DNA from: Terricaulis silvestris
GTDB lineage: Bacteria > Pseudomonadota > Alphaproteobacteria > Caulobacterales > Aquidulcibacteraceae
Assembly (NCBI RefSeq): GCF_009792355.1
Contig: NZ_CP047045.1
Span: forward strand, 1,054,001-1,118,000
DNA: 64,000 nt
Direction of reading: 5' to 3'
The notes below the pieces were generated by a model that saw nothing but the letters and a program-made list of their open reading frames with translations, ran no database searches and was not told where the DNA came from. Numbering within the stretch: the first letter of the stretch is position 1; the number at the start of each line of letters is the position of its first letter. This document shows, piece after piece, positions 34,884 to 43,185 of the stretch. Position numbers and translations under genes: made by a program.

Positions 34884-35747
34884 ATGAAAAAGAGTACTCT
34901 TTTCGCCGCTGCCGCGACGATGGCGCTCGCGAGCCCGCTCGCGATCAGTGCGGCGTCCGCTCAGCAAGATCTGCTGCGCAACGACCAAATGGTCCAGCAC
35001 GCGCAATACCAAGGCCCAAACCGGCAGGCGCAAGACCGCGACGACGACCGCGAAGACGCCCGCCGCGGCGATCACCGCGACCGCCGCGAATCCTGGCGAG
35101 ACGACAACCGCGAGTCCCGCTGGGACGACGACCGTCACAACGGCTACTATCAAAACGGCCGCTGGACCTACGGCCCGCCTTCAGCGGATCGCTACGGACG
35201 CGCGGATTTTGAGCTGGGGTATCGCCCTTGGGCGGTAGGCCAATCGCTCGGCTATTATGGCAGCCGCTTCGAGCAAGTGGATTATCGCCGTGCGCAATTG
35301 CGCCGCCCACCGCGTGGCTTGCGCTGGGTGGTCGATGATCGCGGCGACTACCTGCTCATCAACCGCTCGGGCCGCATCATGCAGGTCGTGGTCAGCGGCA
35401 ACGAACCGCGCGATCGCCGCCAGTCATGGCGCGACGCACGCAACGACTCGCGTTGGGACGATCGCCGGCACAACGGCTACTATCGTGACAATCAGTGGAC
35501 TTTCGGTCCGCCGCCTCAAGGCCGCTACGACCGCGATGATGTTGTTTACGGCTATCAGCCTTGGCAGCGTGGCCAACGCCTGGGCTATTACGAGGATCGG
35601 TATTCCGAAGTGGATTACCGAACAGATCGTCGCCTGCGCGCGCCGCCGCGTGGGCAACATTGGGTTCGCAACGACAGCGGCGACCTTCTGCTCGCAGCCA
35701 TCGCGGGCGGTCTGATCACCGCAGTGATCCTGAACAACACGCGCTAA
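34884..35747 (+). CDS. Periplasmic RcnB-like protein with two tandem RcnB units
   Basis: A 287-residue exported protein. Signal peptide 1-26 (MKKSTLFAAAATMALASPLA then ISAASAQ). A linker very rich in Asp, Arg and Gln (50-80) leads to two homologous units, about 79-169 and 190-284. Each reads RWDD.RHNGYY...W.(Y/F)GPP...RY, then W..GQ.LGYY..R...VDYR and PPRG..WV...GDLLL-like strands. E. coli RcnB is a single-unit periplasmic protein in nickel/cobalt homeostasis; most homologues have one unit, so this is an internal duplication. Metal role is inferred. Terminator at 35769. Flanked by two copies of the structured element. Confidence 0.78.
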   Translation: MKKSTLFAAAATMALASPLAISAASAQQDLLRNDQMVQHAQYQGPNRQAQDRDDDREDARRGDHRDRRESWRDDNRESRWDDDRHNGYYQNGRWTYGPPSADRYGRADFELGYRPWAVGQSLGYYGSRFEQVDYRRAQLRRPPRGLRWVVDDRGDYLLINRSGRIMQVVVSGNEPRDRRQSWRDARNDSRWDDRRHNGYYRDNQWTFGPPPQGRYDRDDVVYGYQPWQRGQRLGYYEDRYSEVDYRTDRRLRAPPRGQHWVRNDSGDLLLAAIAGGLITAVILNNTR

Positions 35748-35768
35748 CAGATCTGCAGGGAAGTGAAG

Positions 35769-35800
35769 GCCGTTTCGGAGTAGTGTCCGGAGCGGCTTTT
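35769..35800 (+). terminator. Terminator after the RcnB-like gene
   Basis: GCCGTTTCGGA (35769-35779) pairs with TCCGGAGCGGC (35786-35796) through nine Watson-Crick and two G-U pairs, loop GTAGTG, followed by TTTT at 35797-35800. It begins 22 bp after the stop codon. Confidence 0.85.
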
Positions 35801-35810
35801 GCGCGCCTGA

Positions 35811-35998
35811 CACGAAAACGGCTCCCCCGGCGATGAGGAAGCCGCTCGAGATGGCGCCGGCTGATGCGGAGGAAGCGGGTCCCCAGCGCCGCCGCCAACA
35901 TTTGCACCGCACTTAGCCTGTGTCTGTTCGGCGCCGCACGGACGCGTCGCGGAAGTTATCTGCAGCTTTCGACCAGCCATGTGCGGCGCCGTACCGAC
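35811..35998 (-). repeat. Structured ~190-bp element, copy 2
   Basis: Same orientation and order as copy 1: GTGCGGCGCCG (35981-35991) and CGGCGCCGCAC (35929-35939) are perfect 11-bp inverted arms here; then the CGAACAGAC box, CGGTGCAAATGTTGG, and on the minus strand an AGCGGCTTCC/GGGAGCCGT hairpin followed by TTTTCG. It lies downstream of the RcnB-like gene in a 568-bp gap before the Crp/Fnr gene. The rest of that gap (36000-36290) shows nothing recognisable. Confidence 0.6.
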
Positions 35999-36292
35999 CG
36001 CGCGTGGCCCCAAATCTAGTCACGTCGATGGAGCCGGGGGGCTTCTTCTACCCTGCAACGCGAACGGTCTTCTGGTGCATCAGGGAGGCCGTTTCGCTGT
36101 CCGGCGTCTCGTGCGCGGCGCGATGGCGTACACATCGGCGCCCAGTAATTGCCCCTAAGGTGCGCAACTCGTCCACCAAGCGTGGCTTTGTTCGATTTCC
36201 CGCGCTTCTACTGGCCCCATTCCACGGTTTGGTGCATTGTACCACCATCGGTCCCTCCCGTTTTGGCGCAGGGCCGGCTGAGAGATGCTCGT

Positions 36293-36310
36293 GCTCCCGC
36301 CTGCGGGAGC
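36293..36310 (+). promoter_or_regulatory. Hairpin that hides the Shine-Dalgarno site of the Crp/Fnr gene
   Basis: GCTCCCGC (36293-36300) and GCGGGAGC (36303-36310) form a perfect 8-bp GC-rich stem with a 2-nt loop. The only ribosome site for the GTG start at 36316 is GGGAG inside the 3' arm. In RNA, the site would be paired, so translation may depend on melting, a protein or a bound ligand. The regulatory role is inferred. Confidence 0.5.
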
Positions 36311-36315
36311 TCCAT

Positions 36316-37065
36316 GTGCCTCACCCCATTCAAGCCGTTACCCGAAACAGGATACTCGCGGCCTTGCCGGCTGGGGAATTCAAACTCATTGCTGAGAAAC
36401 TGCACCGCGTAGACCTCACGCTGGGCCAATCGCTTCACCGCGCCGGCGAGCCGATCGAGAGCATCTACTTCGTCGAAAACGGCTTCATCTCCGTGCTCAC
36501 AATGCTTTCCGACGGCGCCCCGCTGGAGATCGGCCTAATCGGCGCGGAAGGCGTAGCCGGCGTTTCAGTCGTGCTTGGCGCCACAAATTCATACAGCGAG
36601 ACGATGTGCCAGACCCCAGGCGCGGCGTATCGCATGACCGCGTCCGCCTTGAAGGACGTCTCCGCGCAAGCGCCGCACCTGCGCGATCTCTTGCTGCGCT
36701 ACACCCATGTCTTCCACGTCCAGGTGGCGCAAACCGCCGCCTGCAATGCGCACCATGAACTGGGCCAGCGCCTCGCCCGCTGGCTGCTCGCCGCGCACGA
36801 TCGCAGCGATGTCGCAGAATTATCGCTCACCCAGGATCTTATCGCCGTCATGTTGGGCGTCCGCCGTTCCACCGTCAGTATTGCCGCGAGCACGCTGCAA
36901 AAGGCCGGCGTCATCCGCTATCAGCACGGCCGGATCACCATCCTCGACCGGGTCGGCCTCGAGAACGCGGCTTGCGAGTGCTACGGGGCGGTGGCGAGCG
37001 AATATCGCGCGCTGTTTGGCGAACACCCTCTCGACACAAAGCCTGCCGCCGTCCCGCTCAGCTAG
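36316..37065 (+). CDS. Crp/Fnr-family transcriptional regulator
   Basis: A 249-residue regulator. The N-terminal sensor jelly-roll includes LTLGQSLHRAGEPIESIYFV, NGFISVLTMLSDGAPLEIGL and IGAEGVAGVSVVLGA. After the dimer helix, the winged helix at about 175-218 reads LSLTQDLIAVMLGVRRSTVS and AASTLQKAGVIRYQHGRITI. There are no N-terminal Fnr cysteines and the cAMP pocket Arg/Ser set is not obvious, so the ligand is unknown. GTG 36316 is chosen by family alignment and the adjacent GGGAG; the frame remains open far upstream but the extension is not protein-like. A HisKA_2 kinase follows. Confidence 0.85.
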   Translation: MPHPIQAVTRNRILAALPAGEFKLIAEKLHRVDLTLGQSLHRAGEPIESIYFVENGFISVLTMLSDGAPLEIGLIGAEGVAGVSVVLGATNSYSETMCQTPGAAYRMTASALKDVSAQAPHLRDLLLRYTHVFHVQVAQTAACNAHHELGQRLARWLLAAHDRSDVAELSLTQDLIAVMLGVRRSTVSIAASTLQKAGVIRYQHGRITILDRVGLENAACECYGAVASEYRALFGEHPLDTKPAAVPLS

Positions 37066-37161
37066 AGCCGAAATTACAAAGAAATTCGGTAATGAGTCGG
37101 TTCGCGCACAGACTCGCGTGCGAAATGAGTCTTTTGTTCCCTCGGCTAAGGGAAAAAGGCC

Positions 37162-37887
37162 GTGAGTGAGAGTTGCTTGGAACTAGACGCGCCGCCACCT
37201 GGCAGTTCGTACGGCGTCAAGGCGCTGCTGGTCGAAAACGCCCGGCTGCGCCGGCTTTGCGCTGAGGCGAAAGAACTGGCCTCTCGGCACGAACTCGCGC
37301 TGCGCGAGGGCGATCACCGCATCAAGAACAGCCTCCAGATCGTCGCCAGCCTGATGGGCATGCAGGAGCGCCGTGAGACCAGCGAGACCGCGCGCGCCGC
37401 TCTCCACGCCGCCACCGCCCGCGTTCAAGCCATCGCGCGCATGCACGACGCGCTGCAGCTCAATGGCAGCTCCAACAAAGTGAATCTCGGCGCGCTGGTT
37501 GAGACCATGTGCCTGACTTTGCACGCCATGGCCGGCGATCCGATCCGGGTGAAGGTCATCGTCAACGTTGAGCCGCTCGAAGCCCCGATCGCAGTGGCGC
37601 AGCCCGTTGTGCTGGCGGTGAACGAATTGGTCGTCAACGCACTCCGCCATGCTTTCCCGGCAGACCGCAGCGGCACTGTCCACGTCGAGCTGAAATGCGT
37701 GGATGGCGAACTGCGCGTCGTCGTCGCCGACGATGGCGCGGGCCTGCCTGCTGATCATGACAAAGCCGGCGGCTACGGCATGAAGCTCGTGCGCATGATG
37801 GCCGCGAAGATCGGCGCTAAGCTCAACATCGAAAGCCCGCCCGGCGCCCGCTTCACGCTCTCCGCGCCCTACGGCGCGAGCGCTTAA
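37162..37887 (+). CDS. Soluble HisKA_2-type sensor histidine kinase
   Basis: A 241-residue kinase without membrane or PAS domain. A short coiled coil (ENARLRRLCAEAKELASRHE) leads to the HisKA_2 box REGDHRIKNSLQIVASLMGM with phospho-acceptor His52. The ATPase domain has an N-box (VNELVVNALRHAFP), G1 (VADDGAGLP) and G2 (GGYGMKLVRMMA). Kinases of this class in alphaproteobacteria often feed general-stress or single-domain receivers; no partner is adjacent. GTG 37162 follows GGGAAAAAGG. It is 96 bp downstream of the Crp/Fnr gene and may share its transcript. Confidence 0.87.
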   Translation: MSESCLELDAPPPGSSYGVKALLVENARLRRLCAEAKELASRHELALREGDHRIKNSLQIVASLMGMQERRETSETARAALHAATARVQAIARMHDALQLNGSSNKVNLGALVETMCLTLHAMAGDPIRVKVIVNVEPLEAPIAVAQPVVLAVNELVVNALRHAFPADRSGTVHVELKCVDGELRVVVADDGAGLPADHDKAGGYGMKLVRMMAAKIGAKLNIESPPGARFTLSAPYGASA

Positions 37888-38065
37888 GCGCTGGCCCATC
37901 GCGCAATGCCTTGGTGAGCGTTGCGGTTGAGCGATCCCGCTAAAACCCCTTCGGAATCATTGCGCTTCATCAGCTCGATTTGGCTTGACCGTACCCGCTT
38001 GCCGGGCCCCGGAAGCCGCGCCATAGTTCGCATGCGAGGGCGAAATTTCACACAGGAGCGGCGCG

Positions 38066-38665
38066 ATGACGAAGCTCGGCATTCGCACGATTTTGGCCTG
38101 CCTTTGCGCAGCGGCGGCTTTGACCGTGTCTGCAAACGCGCAAGTTCTTCAGCGTCCGACGGGGGTAACGCCCGTTACGCCGGCGCTGGCGGAAATCACG
38201 ACTCAATCGAGAGCCGAGATCGCGCGCCGCCTTGCAGGACCAAATGCGGCCATTAGCGGCACTGCCTGGGTCACGCCGATGGCCCCCAGCTTCAACAACG
38301 GCCAACTGGTCATGACCGCCTCCGTGATGGAGGGGCAGATGGACTGGGGCAGGGACCACATCTCGTTCAGTGAGAACGCTTGGATCGCTCTCAACTTTCG
38401 AGCAGCGGCGAGCACGCGCTATCTGATCATCTGCGACTTGAGCCGCGAAGTCGTCACGTGGAGCGCGCGCATTGCGGCGGCGAACGGCTCGTTGTCGGGC
38501 GCCGGGACGCAGGATCTTCCGGTCGTGTGGGAGTCAGGTAGGGGCGTCATCATGGTGCCCGCAGGCGCCGCTCGGCCCGTGACGGTCGGGTTAACCTCGA
38601 CGAGACCTGCGCCTCATGCGACCCGCTCGCGCTTGCGGCGCTGCGAAGTCTCTACGCTCGGATAG
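38066..38665 (+). CDS. Secreted protein of unknown function
   Basis: A 199-residue protein with signal peptide MTKLGIRTILACLCAAAALT ending near SANAQ (residue 25). The mature part looks beta-rich (GQLVMTASVMEG, DHISFSENAWIALNF, YLIICDLS) and ends in a basic tail with RSRLRRCEVSTLG. Two Cys remain in the mature chain. Family not recognised. AGGAGCGG precedes the ATG. The 178 bp between this gene and the kinase hold no recognised feature. Confidence 0.75.
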   Translation: MTKLGIRTILACLCAAAALTVSANAQVLQRPTGVTPVTPALAEITTQSRAEIARRLAGPNAAISGTAWVTPMAPSFNNGQLVMTASVMEGQMDWGRDHISFSENAWIALNFRAAASTRYLIICDLSREVVTWSARIAAANGSLSGAGTQDLPVVWESGRGVIMVPAGAARPVTVGLTSTRPAPHATRSRLRRCEVSTLG

Positions 38666-38670
38666 CGCGA

Positions 38671-38725
38671 AGCTTCCCCGCTTTGCGCTTGAAACGTCGC
38701 AAAGCCGGCCCAAAGCGGGGCAGCT
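38671..38725 (+). terminator. Long imperfect hairpin after the secreted-protein gene
   Basis: CCCCGCTTTG (38676-38685) and CAAAGCGGGG (38711-38720) are perfect 10-bp arms, extended by AGC/GCT across two mismatches. No strong T-run follows, so factor-independent termination is uncertain. TTGACT at 38741 and GATATC at 38764 just downstream could form a promoter for the RhlE gene, leaving a leader of about 170 nt. Confidence 0.5.
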
Positions 38726-38946
38726 ATCCGTTCTGTCTTATTGACTTCTTAGCCTTTTCCCCCGATATCCCGCCTCAGCGACCGTTCCTGGCCAAAGAGA
38801 GCCGGCGAACGCGGTCCCACGGAACGCCACCATCGACGTTCGGCTTTGAGCGCTAAATAGCTAGCTCGCCGCCTTTCTTCGCCGTCGCATCGTTCCAGAC
38901 CTGACAGGGCCCACGCGATGACGCGTGCCGGCTCGAAAGTTTTTAC

Positions 38947-40329
38947 GTGATCACATTCCAAGACCTCGGCGTTTCCGCGCCGATCCTGAAGGCGCTTGAG
39001 GCCGAGGGCTACACCACTCCAACTCCGATCCAGATCCAGGCGCTGCCGATCGTGCAGAAGGGCCGCGACCTGATCGGTCTGGCCCAAACCGGCACCGGCA
39101 AGACCGCGGCGTTCGCGCTGCCGATCCTCGATCGCCTGCATCAGAACCGCAAACACGCGGGCGAAAAGTCGTGCCGTACTTTGGTGCTCGCCCCAACGCG
39201 CGAACTCGCCGCCCAAATCGGCGACAGCTTCCGCGCCTACGGCAAATTCCTCGGCCTCTCGACCACCGTCGTCTTCGGCGGCGCGTCGATGCACAAGCAA
39301 AAGCAAGCCATGTTCCGCGGCGTCGATATCCTCGTCGCCACGCCGGGCCGTCTGCTTGACCACGTCAGCCAGCGCTCGATCCGTCTCGACAAGGTTGAAA
39401 TTCTCGTCCTCGACGAAGCCGATCACATGATGGACATGGGCTTCATCCACGACCTGCGCAAAATCGCGACCATCCTGCCGCGTGCGCGCCAAACACTGTT
39501 CTTCTCCGCCACCATGCCGCCGGCGATCGAAGAACTCGCCGCGCAATTCCTGGATCGCCCGGAAAAAATCTCGGTTGCGCCGCAATCGACCACCGCCGAG
39601 CGCGTCCAACAAGTTGTTGTCCACGTCGATCAGTCGAAGAAGCAGGACCTGCTGCACGCCATGCTCGCCGACAAGGGCATGAAGCGCGCGCTGGTGTTCG
39701 CCCGCACCAAGCACGGCGCTGACCGCGTCGCCAATAAGCTGGAAAGCGCGGGTTTCAACACCGGCGCCATCCACGGCAACAAAAGCCAAGGCCAACGCAC
39801 CCGTGCGCTGGACGACTTCAAGCGTGGTAAGACCCGCATCCTGGTCGCCACCGAAGTCGCCGCCCGCGGCATCGACGTCGATGACATCACACACGTCATC
39901 AACTTCGATCTGCCCAACGTGCCGGAGCAATACGTCCACCGCATCGGCCGCACCGCGCGCGCCGGTACGGACGGCATCGCGATTTCCTTCTGCGCGCCCG
40001 ACGAACGCGCATACCTGAAGGACATCGAGCGCCTGACCAAGCAACCGGTGCCCGTGATGGAAACCGACATGTCGCTCCGCGCTCCGCGCGCGGACGACCG
40101 CCCAGTCCGCCCGAAAGGCCCCGCCGGCCGCAACGGCCAGCAGCAACAACGCAAGCACGCGCCGAAGAAGCATCACGCTTCAGAGACGCACGGCAAAGCG
40201 CACGCCAAGCAAGGCCACGCGCCGAGCAGCGCGCGCGAAGAGGGCGACCGTCGCGACCGCAAAGGCAACGACGTCTGGTCCAACGCCGGCCCGCCACGCC
40301 GCCTGAAGCGCAGACCGGCGCGCGTCTAA
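38947..40329 (+). CDS. rhlE: RhlE-like DEAD-box RNA helicase
   Basis: A 460-residue ATP-dependent RNA helicase. Motifs: Q-motif GYTTPTPIQIQALPIV, AQTGTGKT (45-52), PTREL, GGASM, TPGR, DEAD, SAT, LVATEVAARGID and HRIGRTARAG. The C-terminal ~90 residues are basic and disordered (QQQQRKHAPKKHH) and end RRLKRRPARV, as in RhlE. It acts in ribosome assembly and RNA turnover. The start codon is GTG. A leader of roughly 170-280 nt precedes it, a common site of cold-responsive control in such genes (inference). Confidence 0.9.
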   Translation: MITFQDLGVSAPILKALEAEGYTTPTPIQIQALPIVQKGRDLIGLAQTGTGKTAAFALPILDRLHQNRKHAGEKSCRTLVLAPTRELAAQIGDSFRAYGKFLGLSTTVVFGGASMHKQKQAMFRGVDILVATPGRLLDHVSQRSIRLDKVEILVLDEADHMMDMGFIHDLRKIATILPRARQTLFFSATMPPAIEELAAQFLDRPEKISVAPQSTTAERVQQVVVHVDQSKKQDLLHAMLADKGMKRALVFARTKHGADRVANKLESAGFNTGAIHGNKSQGQRTRALDDFKRGKTRILVATEVAARGIDVDDITHVINFDLPNVPEQYVHRIGRTARAGTDGIAISFCAPDERAYLKDIERLTKQPVPVMETDMSLRAPRADDRPVRPKGPAGRNGQQQQRKHAPKKHHASETHGKAHAKQGHAPSSAREEGDRRDRKGNDVWSNAGPPRRLKRRPARV

Positions 40330-40375
40330 CTTTTCACTTGCGACCATGCGGGCGCGCGCCTAAACCGCGCGCCCC

Positions 40376-41146
40376 ATGCGTAAGGACATGTCGAAACTCA
40401 TCGTGGAGCGGCCTCGTCGGGGCCGGGCGGTCGCGGGTCTGCGCCCCGGTCGCTCGCGTGCGCTCGTGGATGACGATGGCGAACCGATCAAAGCGAAGGG
40501 CGCCCGCGAGCCCAAAGGCCGTGAGCCACGCAACAAGCAGTTCAGCGACACGCTGAACCCACTGAAGCGCTATCTCGCCTCGAATGTCGGCCGCCCGTGG
40601 AACAAGGTCTATTCCGAGATCGCCGAACACGTGAAGCCGACCTCCACCGTTCAGCAGCACATCCTCCAGCACGTGGATGATTTCGTCGCCACCAAGACGC
40701 GCATGAAGGCCGGCGCCGTGATGGTCACGCCGCACGTTGGCGGCGAGCGCGCCCTGAGCGAAGATTGGTGCCTCTACTACGTCCACCCGCGCACCGGCCT
40801 GCTGCGCAAGAACGACAAATACAAGCGCCTGTCCGCCGTTCGCCGCGCCGCGCGCATCGCGGAAGAGGCCGCCCGCGCTGAACGCATGCGCGTCATCGAC
40901 GCCAAGACCCAAGCGCACCTCTTCGGCAACGATTGGTGGGAAGTGAAGCTTGCAAAGATCGGCCGTCAAACCATCACCGATCGCCATGGCCGCGTGAACT
41001 ACATCGAAACGCCATACTCCGACGTCGTGCGCAGCGCCAAATTGAGCAAGCTCGGCCTCGCCGAACTCTACGGCCGCGAAGACGTCTACGCCTCCGAAAA
41101 GCGCCAACTCTCCAAAGCCGAGATCAAGCGTCTGAAGCTGCGTTGA
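40376..41146 (+). CDS. Conserved hypothetical basic protein
   Basis: A 256-residue soluble protein, strongly basic at the N-terminus (RPRRGRAVAGLRPGRSRA). The block NPLKRYLASNVGRPWNKVY continuing SEIAEHVKPTSTVQQHILQH is a compact motif that I have seen in unnamed proteins from several phyla, but no function is known. EDWCLYYVHPRTGLLRKND and HLFGNDWWEVKLAKI are further dense blocks. ATG 40388 is an alternative start. It follows the RhlE gene by 46 bp, so RNA- or ribosome-related work is possible, an inference from position and charge. Its 3' end overlaps the convergent gene by 23 bp. Confidence 0.7.
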   Translation: MRKDMSKLIVERPRRGRAVAGLRPGRSRALVDDDGEPIKAKGAREPKGREPRNKQFSDTLNPLKRYLASNVGRPWNKVYSEIAEHVKPTSTVQQHILQHVDDFVATKTRMKAGAVMVTPHVGGERALSEDWCLYYVHPRTGLLRKNDKYKRLSAVRRAARIAEEAARAERMRVIDAKTQAHLFGNDWWEVKLAKIGRQTITDRHGRVNYIETPYSDVVRSAKLSKLGLAELYGREDVYASEKRQLSKAEIKRLKLR

Positions 41147-41696
41147 CTCCCCGCGCCAGCGCCGCCGTCTCAGCCATATCCCGCGGATGCGTCAGCGGAT
41201 CGGCGTGGCGATGCACCATCACCCATTCGCCCTCGCGCCGCGCATAAACCTGCGTCACCCGCAACGACCAATCTTGCTCCGGCAGGCCGCCAACTTCCGC
41301 GCGCTGCCGCTCGATGAACGCCATCACCACCATGTCCGGCGTCGCATAGCTTTCGATCAACTCGAACGCAGCGCTACCGCCGGTAAACCGCCGCGCCATC
41401 GCATCGAGATGTGCATCGCTGCCATCGAAGCCATGGCTCGGCGCGCCGCCGAACGGCGCCATCAGTGTGAAATCACGGCCCATCGGGCTCGCCAGCGCGT
41501 ACCAGCGCCGCATGTCACCCGCGACGAACGCGTCGTTGGCCTCCGCCGCGCGCCGCCGCAGGTGCGCTGCGTCATTGCTGTTCATTCCAGACTCTCCTTC
41601 GTCCGCCGCCGCGCGTCCCGCGAACGGCAGCATCAATCCCAAGGTCAGCGCCGCGCGGCGCGACAACGCCGGCGACAGGGTGGGCAACACAAACAT
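41124..41696 (-). CDS. Tat-exported or cytosolic NTF2-like (DUF4440/SnoaL-type) protein
   Basis: A 190-residue protein with a twin-arginine-like leader (LSRRAALTLGLMLPFAGRAAA) and an NTF2-like domain: LRRRAAEANDAFVAGDMRRW, FTLMAPFGGAPSHGFDG, and a strand series ending DWSLRVTQVYARREGEWVMV then HRHADPL. AGGAGG stands six bases before ATG 41696. A second in-frame ATG at 41585 has its own AAGGAGAG site and would yield a 153-residue form without leader, so two isoforms are possible. It is divergent from a LysR regulator, its likely controller. Confidence 0.75.
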   Translation of the reverse strand: MFVLPTLSPALSRRAALTLGLMLPFAGRAAADEGESGMNSNDAAHLRRRAAEANDAFVAGDMRRWYALASPMGRDFTLMAPFGGAPSHGFDGSDAHLDAMARRFTGGSAAFELIESYATPDMVVMAFIERQRAEVGGLPEQDWSLRVTQVYARREGEWVMVHRHADPLTHPRDMAETAALARGVNAASDA

Positions 41697-41776
41697 CAAA
41701 AACCTCCTGGCAAACCCGCCAGGCCCCCAACATCGCGCTTCAAGCCTCATGAATCTAATGATACGATTTCAGCGAT

Positions 41777-42736
41777 ATGCTGAACGAAACTGACCTATCC
41801 CGGACCGACCTCAACCTGCTCGTCCTGTTCGAAGCCGTGCTCGACACTCGCCACGTTGGCCGGGCAGCCGAGCGGCTCAATCTCTCGCCTTCCGCCGTCA
41901 GCCACGGCCTCGGGCGCCTCCGCCGCATGCTCGACGATCCGCTGTTCCTCAAAACCCCAAAGGGCGTCGAACCCACTGATCGCGCCAACGCACTCGCGCC
42001 GCAGATCGCCGACATCCTCGCGCGGGTGAGGGGCGTGGTCGCCACCGCAAAGCCGTTCGATCCAGCGAACTCCACGCGGCGTTTCGTGATCGGCGCGCCC
42101 GACGGCATCTCCGCCGTCATCCTGCCGCCGCTGCTCGCGCGCTTGCAAAGCGCCGCTCCAAACATCGACATTGCCGTCCGTCAGCTCTTGCCCAAGCAAG
42201 GCGAACACGAGCCCGGTCTCGCTTGGCGCGATGCACTCGGCGAACTCGAATCCCGCGCCATGGACGTCGCCATCATGCCAACGGACGACGTCCCCATCCG
42301 CTTCACGACCCGCGCGCTCTACGAGGAAGATTTTGTCTTCGCGCTCCGCGCCAAGCATCCGCTCGCGCGCAAGCTTACGTTGGAGGGCTACTGCGCGGCC
42401 CAGCACCTCGTCGTCTCCGACACTGGCGACGCCTACGGGTTCGTCGACAACGCGCTCGTCAAGCGCAAGCTCGCCCGCCGCGTAGCGCTCACAGTGCCGA
42501 ACTTCATGTTTGCGCTGGCGACGCTCGCCGACACCGATCTCATCTCCGCGCTGCCGCGCAGCTTCGTCGCCATGCACGGCGCGCGGTTCGGCATCATCGC
42601 CGTGGAGCCGGAGATCAAGCTGCCGCATTTCAAGCTGACATTGGTCGCGCCGACCGTAGCGCTAAAGGATGCCGGTCTCGCCTGGTTCAGCGCCGAACTG
42701 GAGCGCGCCGCAAAGGCGCGCCGTTCAAGACGCTGA
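41777..42736 (+). CDS. LysR-family transcriptional regulator
   Basis: A 319-residue LTTR. The winged helix (residues 9-68) reads RTDLNLLVLFEAVLDTRHVG, RAAERLNLSPSAVSHGLGRL and RRMLDDPLFLKTPKGVEPT. The effector domain begins near residue 95 (RRFVIGAPDGISAVILPPLL) with two Rossmann-like lobes, including VAIMPTD and YEEDFVFALRAKHPLA. It is similar to the NodD/PcpR-type half of the family. It is divergent from the Tat/NTF2-like gene across an 80-bp AT-richer gap, the usual arrangement for an LTTR and its target. Confidence 0.9.
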   Translation: MLNETDLSRTDLNLLVLFEAVLDTRHVGRAAERLNLSPSAVSHGLGRLRRMLDDPLFLKTPKGVEPTDRANALAPQIADILARVRGVVATAKPFDPANSTRRFVIGAPDGISAVILPPLLARLQSAAPNIDIAVRQLLPKQGEHEPGLAWRDALGELESRAMDVAIMPTDDVPIRFTTRALYEEDFVFALRAKHPLARKLTLEGYCAAQHLVVSDTGDAYGFVDNALVKRKLARRVALTVPNFMFALATLADTDLISALPRSFVAMHGARFGIIAVEPEIKLPHFKLTLVAPTVALKDAGLAWFSAELERAAKARRSRR

Positions 42737-43162
42737 CACCGCCGCCGCCGCTTCGCGCGGCCACAGCACGCCGTCGATCCCATGCACCACGCCGTTGCGC
42801 GCGCCCAGATCCGGCTTCACCAACCGCGCCGCGTTGACGCGCAGGTCCGTGCGTCCATCGATGATCACATCGCCGCCCGCATGCATCACCGCGCGAATGC
42901 GCTTGCCGGTCAGCTTCGTGGTCAGCACTTTCCCAGCCGCGAAATGGTAGCCCAGCACGGTGTTGAGGTGCTCGCGGTCGTCGTTCAAAAGCGCATCGAG
43001 CGCCGCCGGGGAGAATTTCTGAAACGCTGCGTCAGATGGCGCAAATACGGTGAACGGCCCCGCGCCTTCCAGCTTTGCGCCGAGATCGCTCGCGCGCAGC
43101 GCGTTGGCGAAAATATGGAAGCCGGCTCGATCGGCCACGCTCACAACGGAAAGTGCGCTCAT
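42725..43162 (-). CDS. Fasciclin (FAS1)-domain protein
   Basis: A 145-residue single FAS1 domain: FHIFANALRASDLGAKLEG, GPFTVFAPSDAAFQKFSPAA (H1 box), TVLGYHFAAGKVLTTKL, DGRTDLRVNAARLVKPDLG and NGVVHGIDGVLWP (H2 box). FAS1 proteins mediate adhesion or matrix contacts; no signal peptide is visible here. ATG 43162 has AAGGA upstream; ATG 43189 would overlap the previous stop (ATGA) and add nine residues. Last gene of a minus-strand set of four short genes; overlaps the LysR 3' end by 12 bp. Confidence 0.87.
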   Translation of the reverse strand: MSALSVVSVADRAGFHIFANALRASDLGAKLEGAGPFTVFAPSDAAFQKFSPAALDALLNDDREHLNTVLGYHFAAGKVLTTKLTGKRIRAVMHAGGDVIIDGRTDLRVNAARLVKPDLGARNGVVHGIDGVLWPREAAAAVSAS

Positions 43163-43185
43163 TCTCGTGTCCTTGGGTTGAGGCG

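Noticed and set aside
38749-40176. 475-codon minus-strand open frame across the RhlE gene
   Set aside because: It is antisense to a helicase with every DEAD-box motif intact; composition is that of a high-GC shadow frame.
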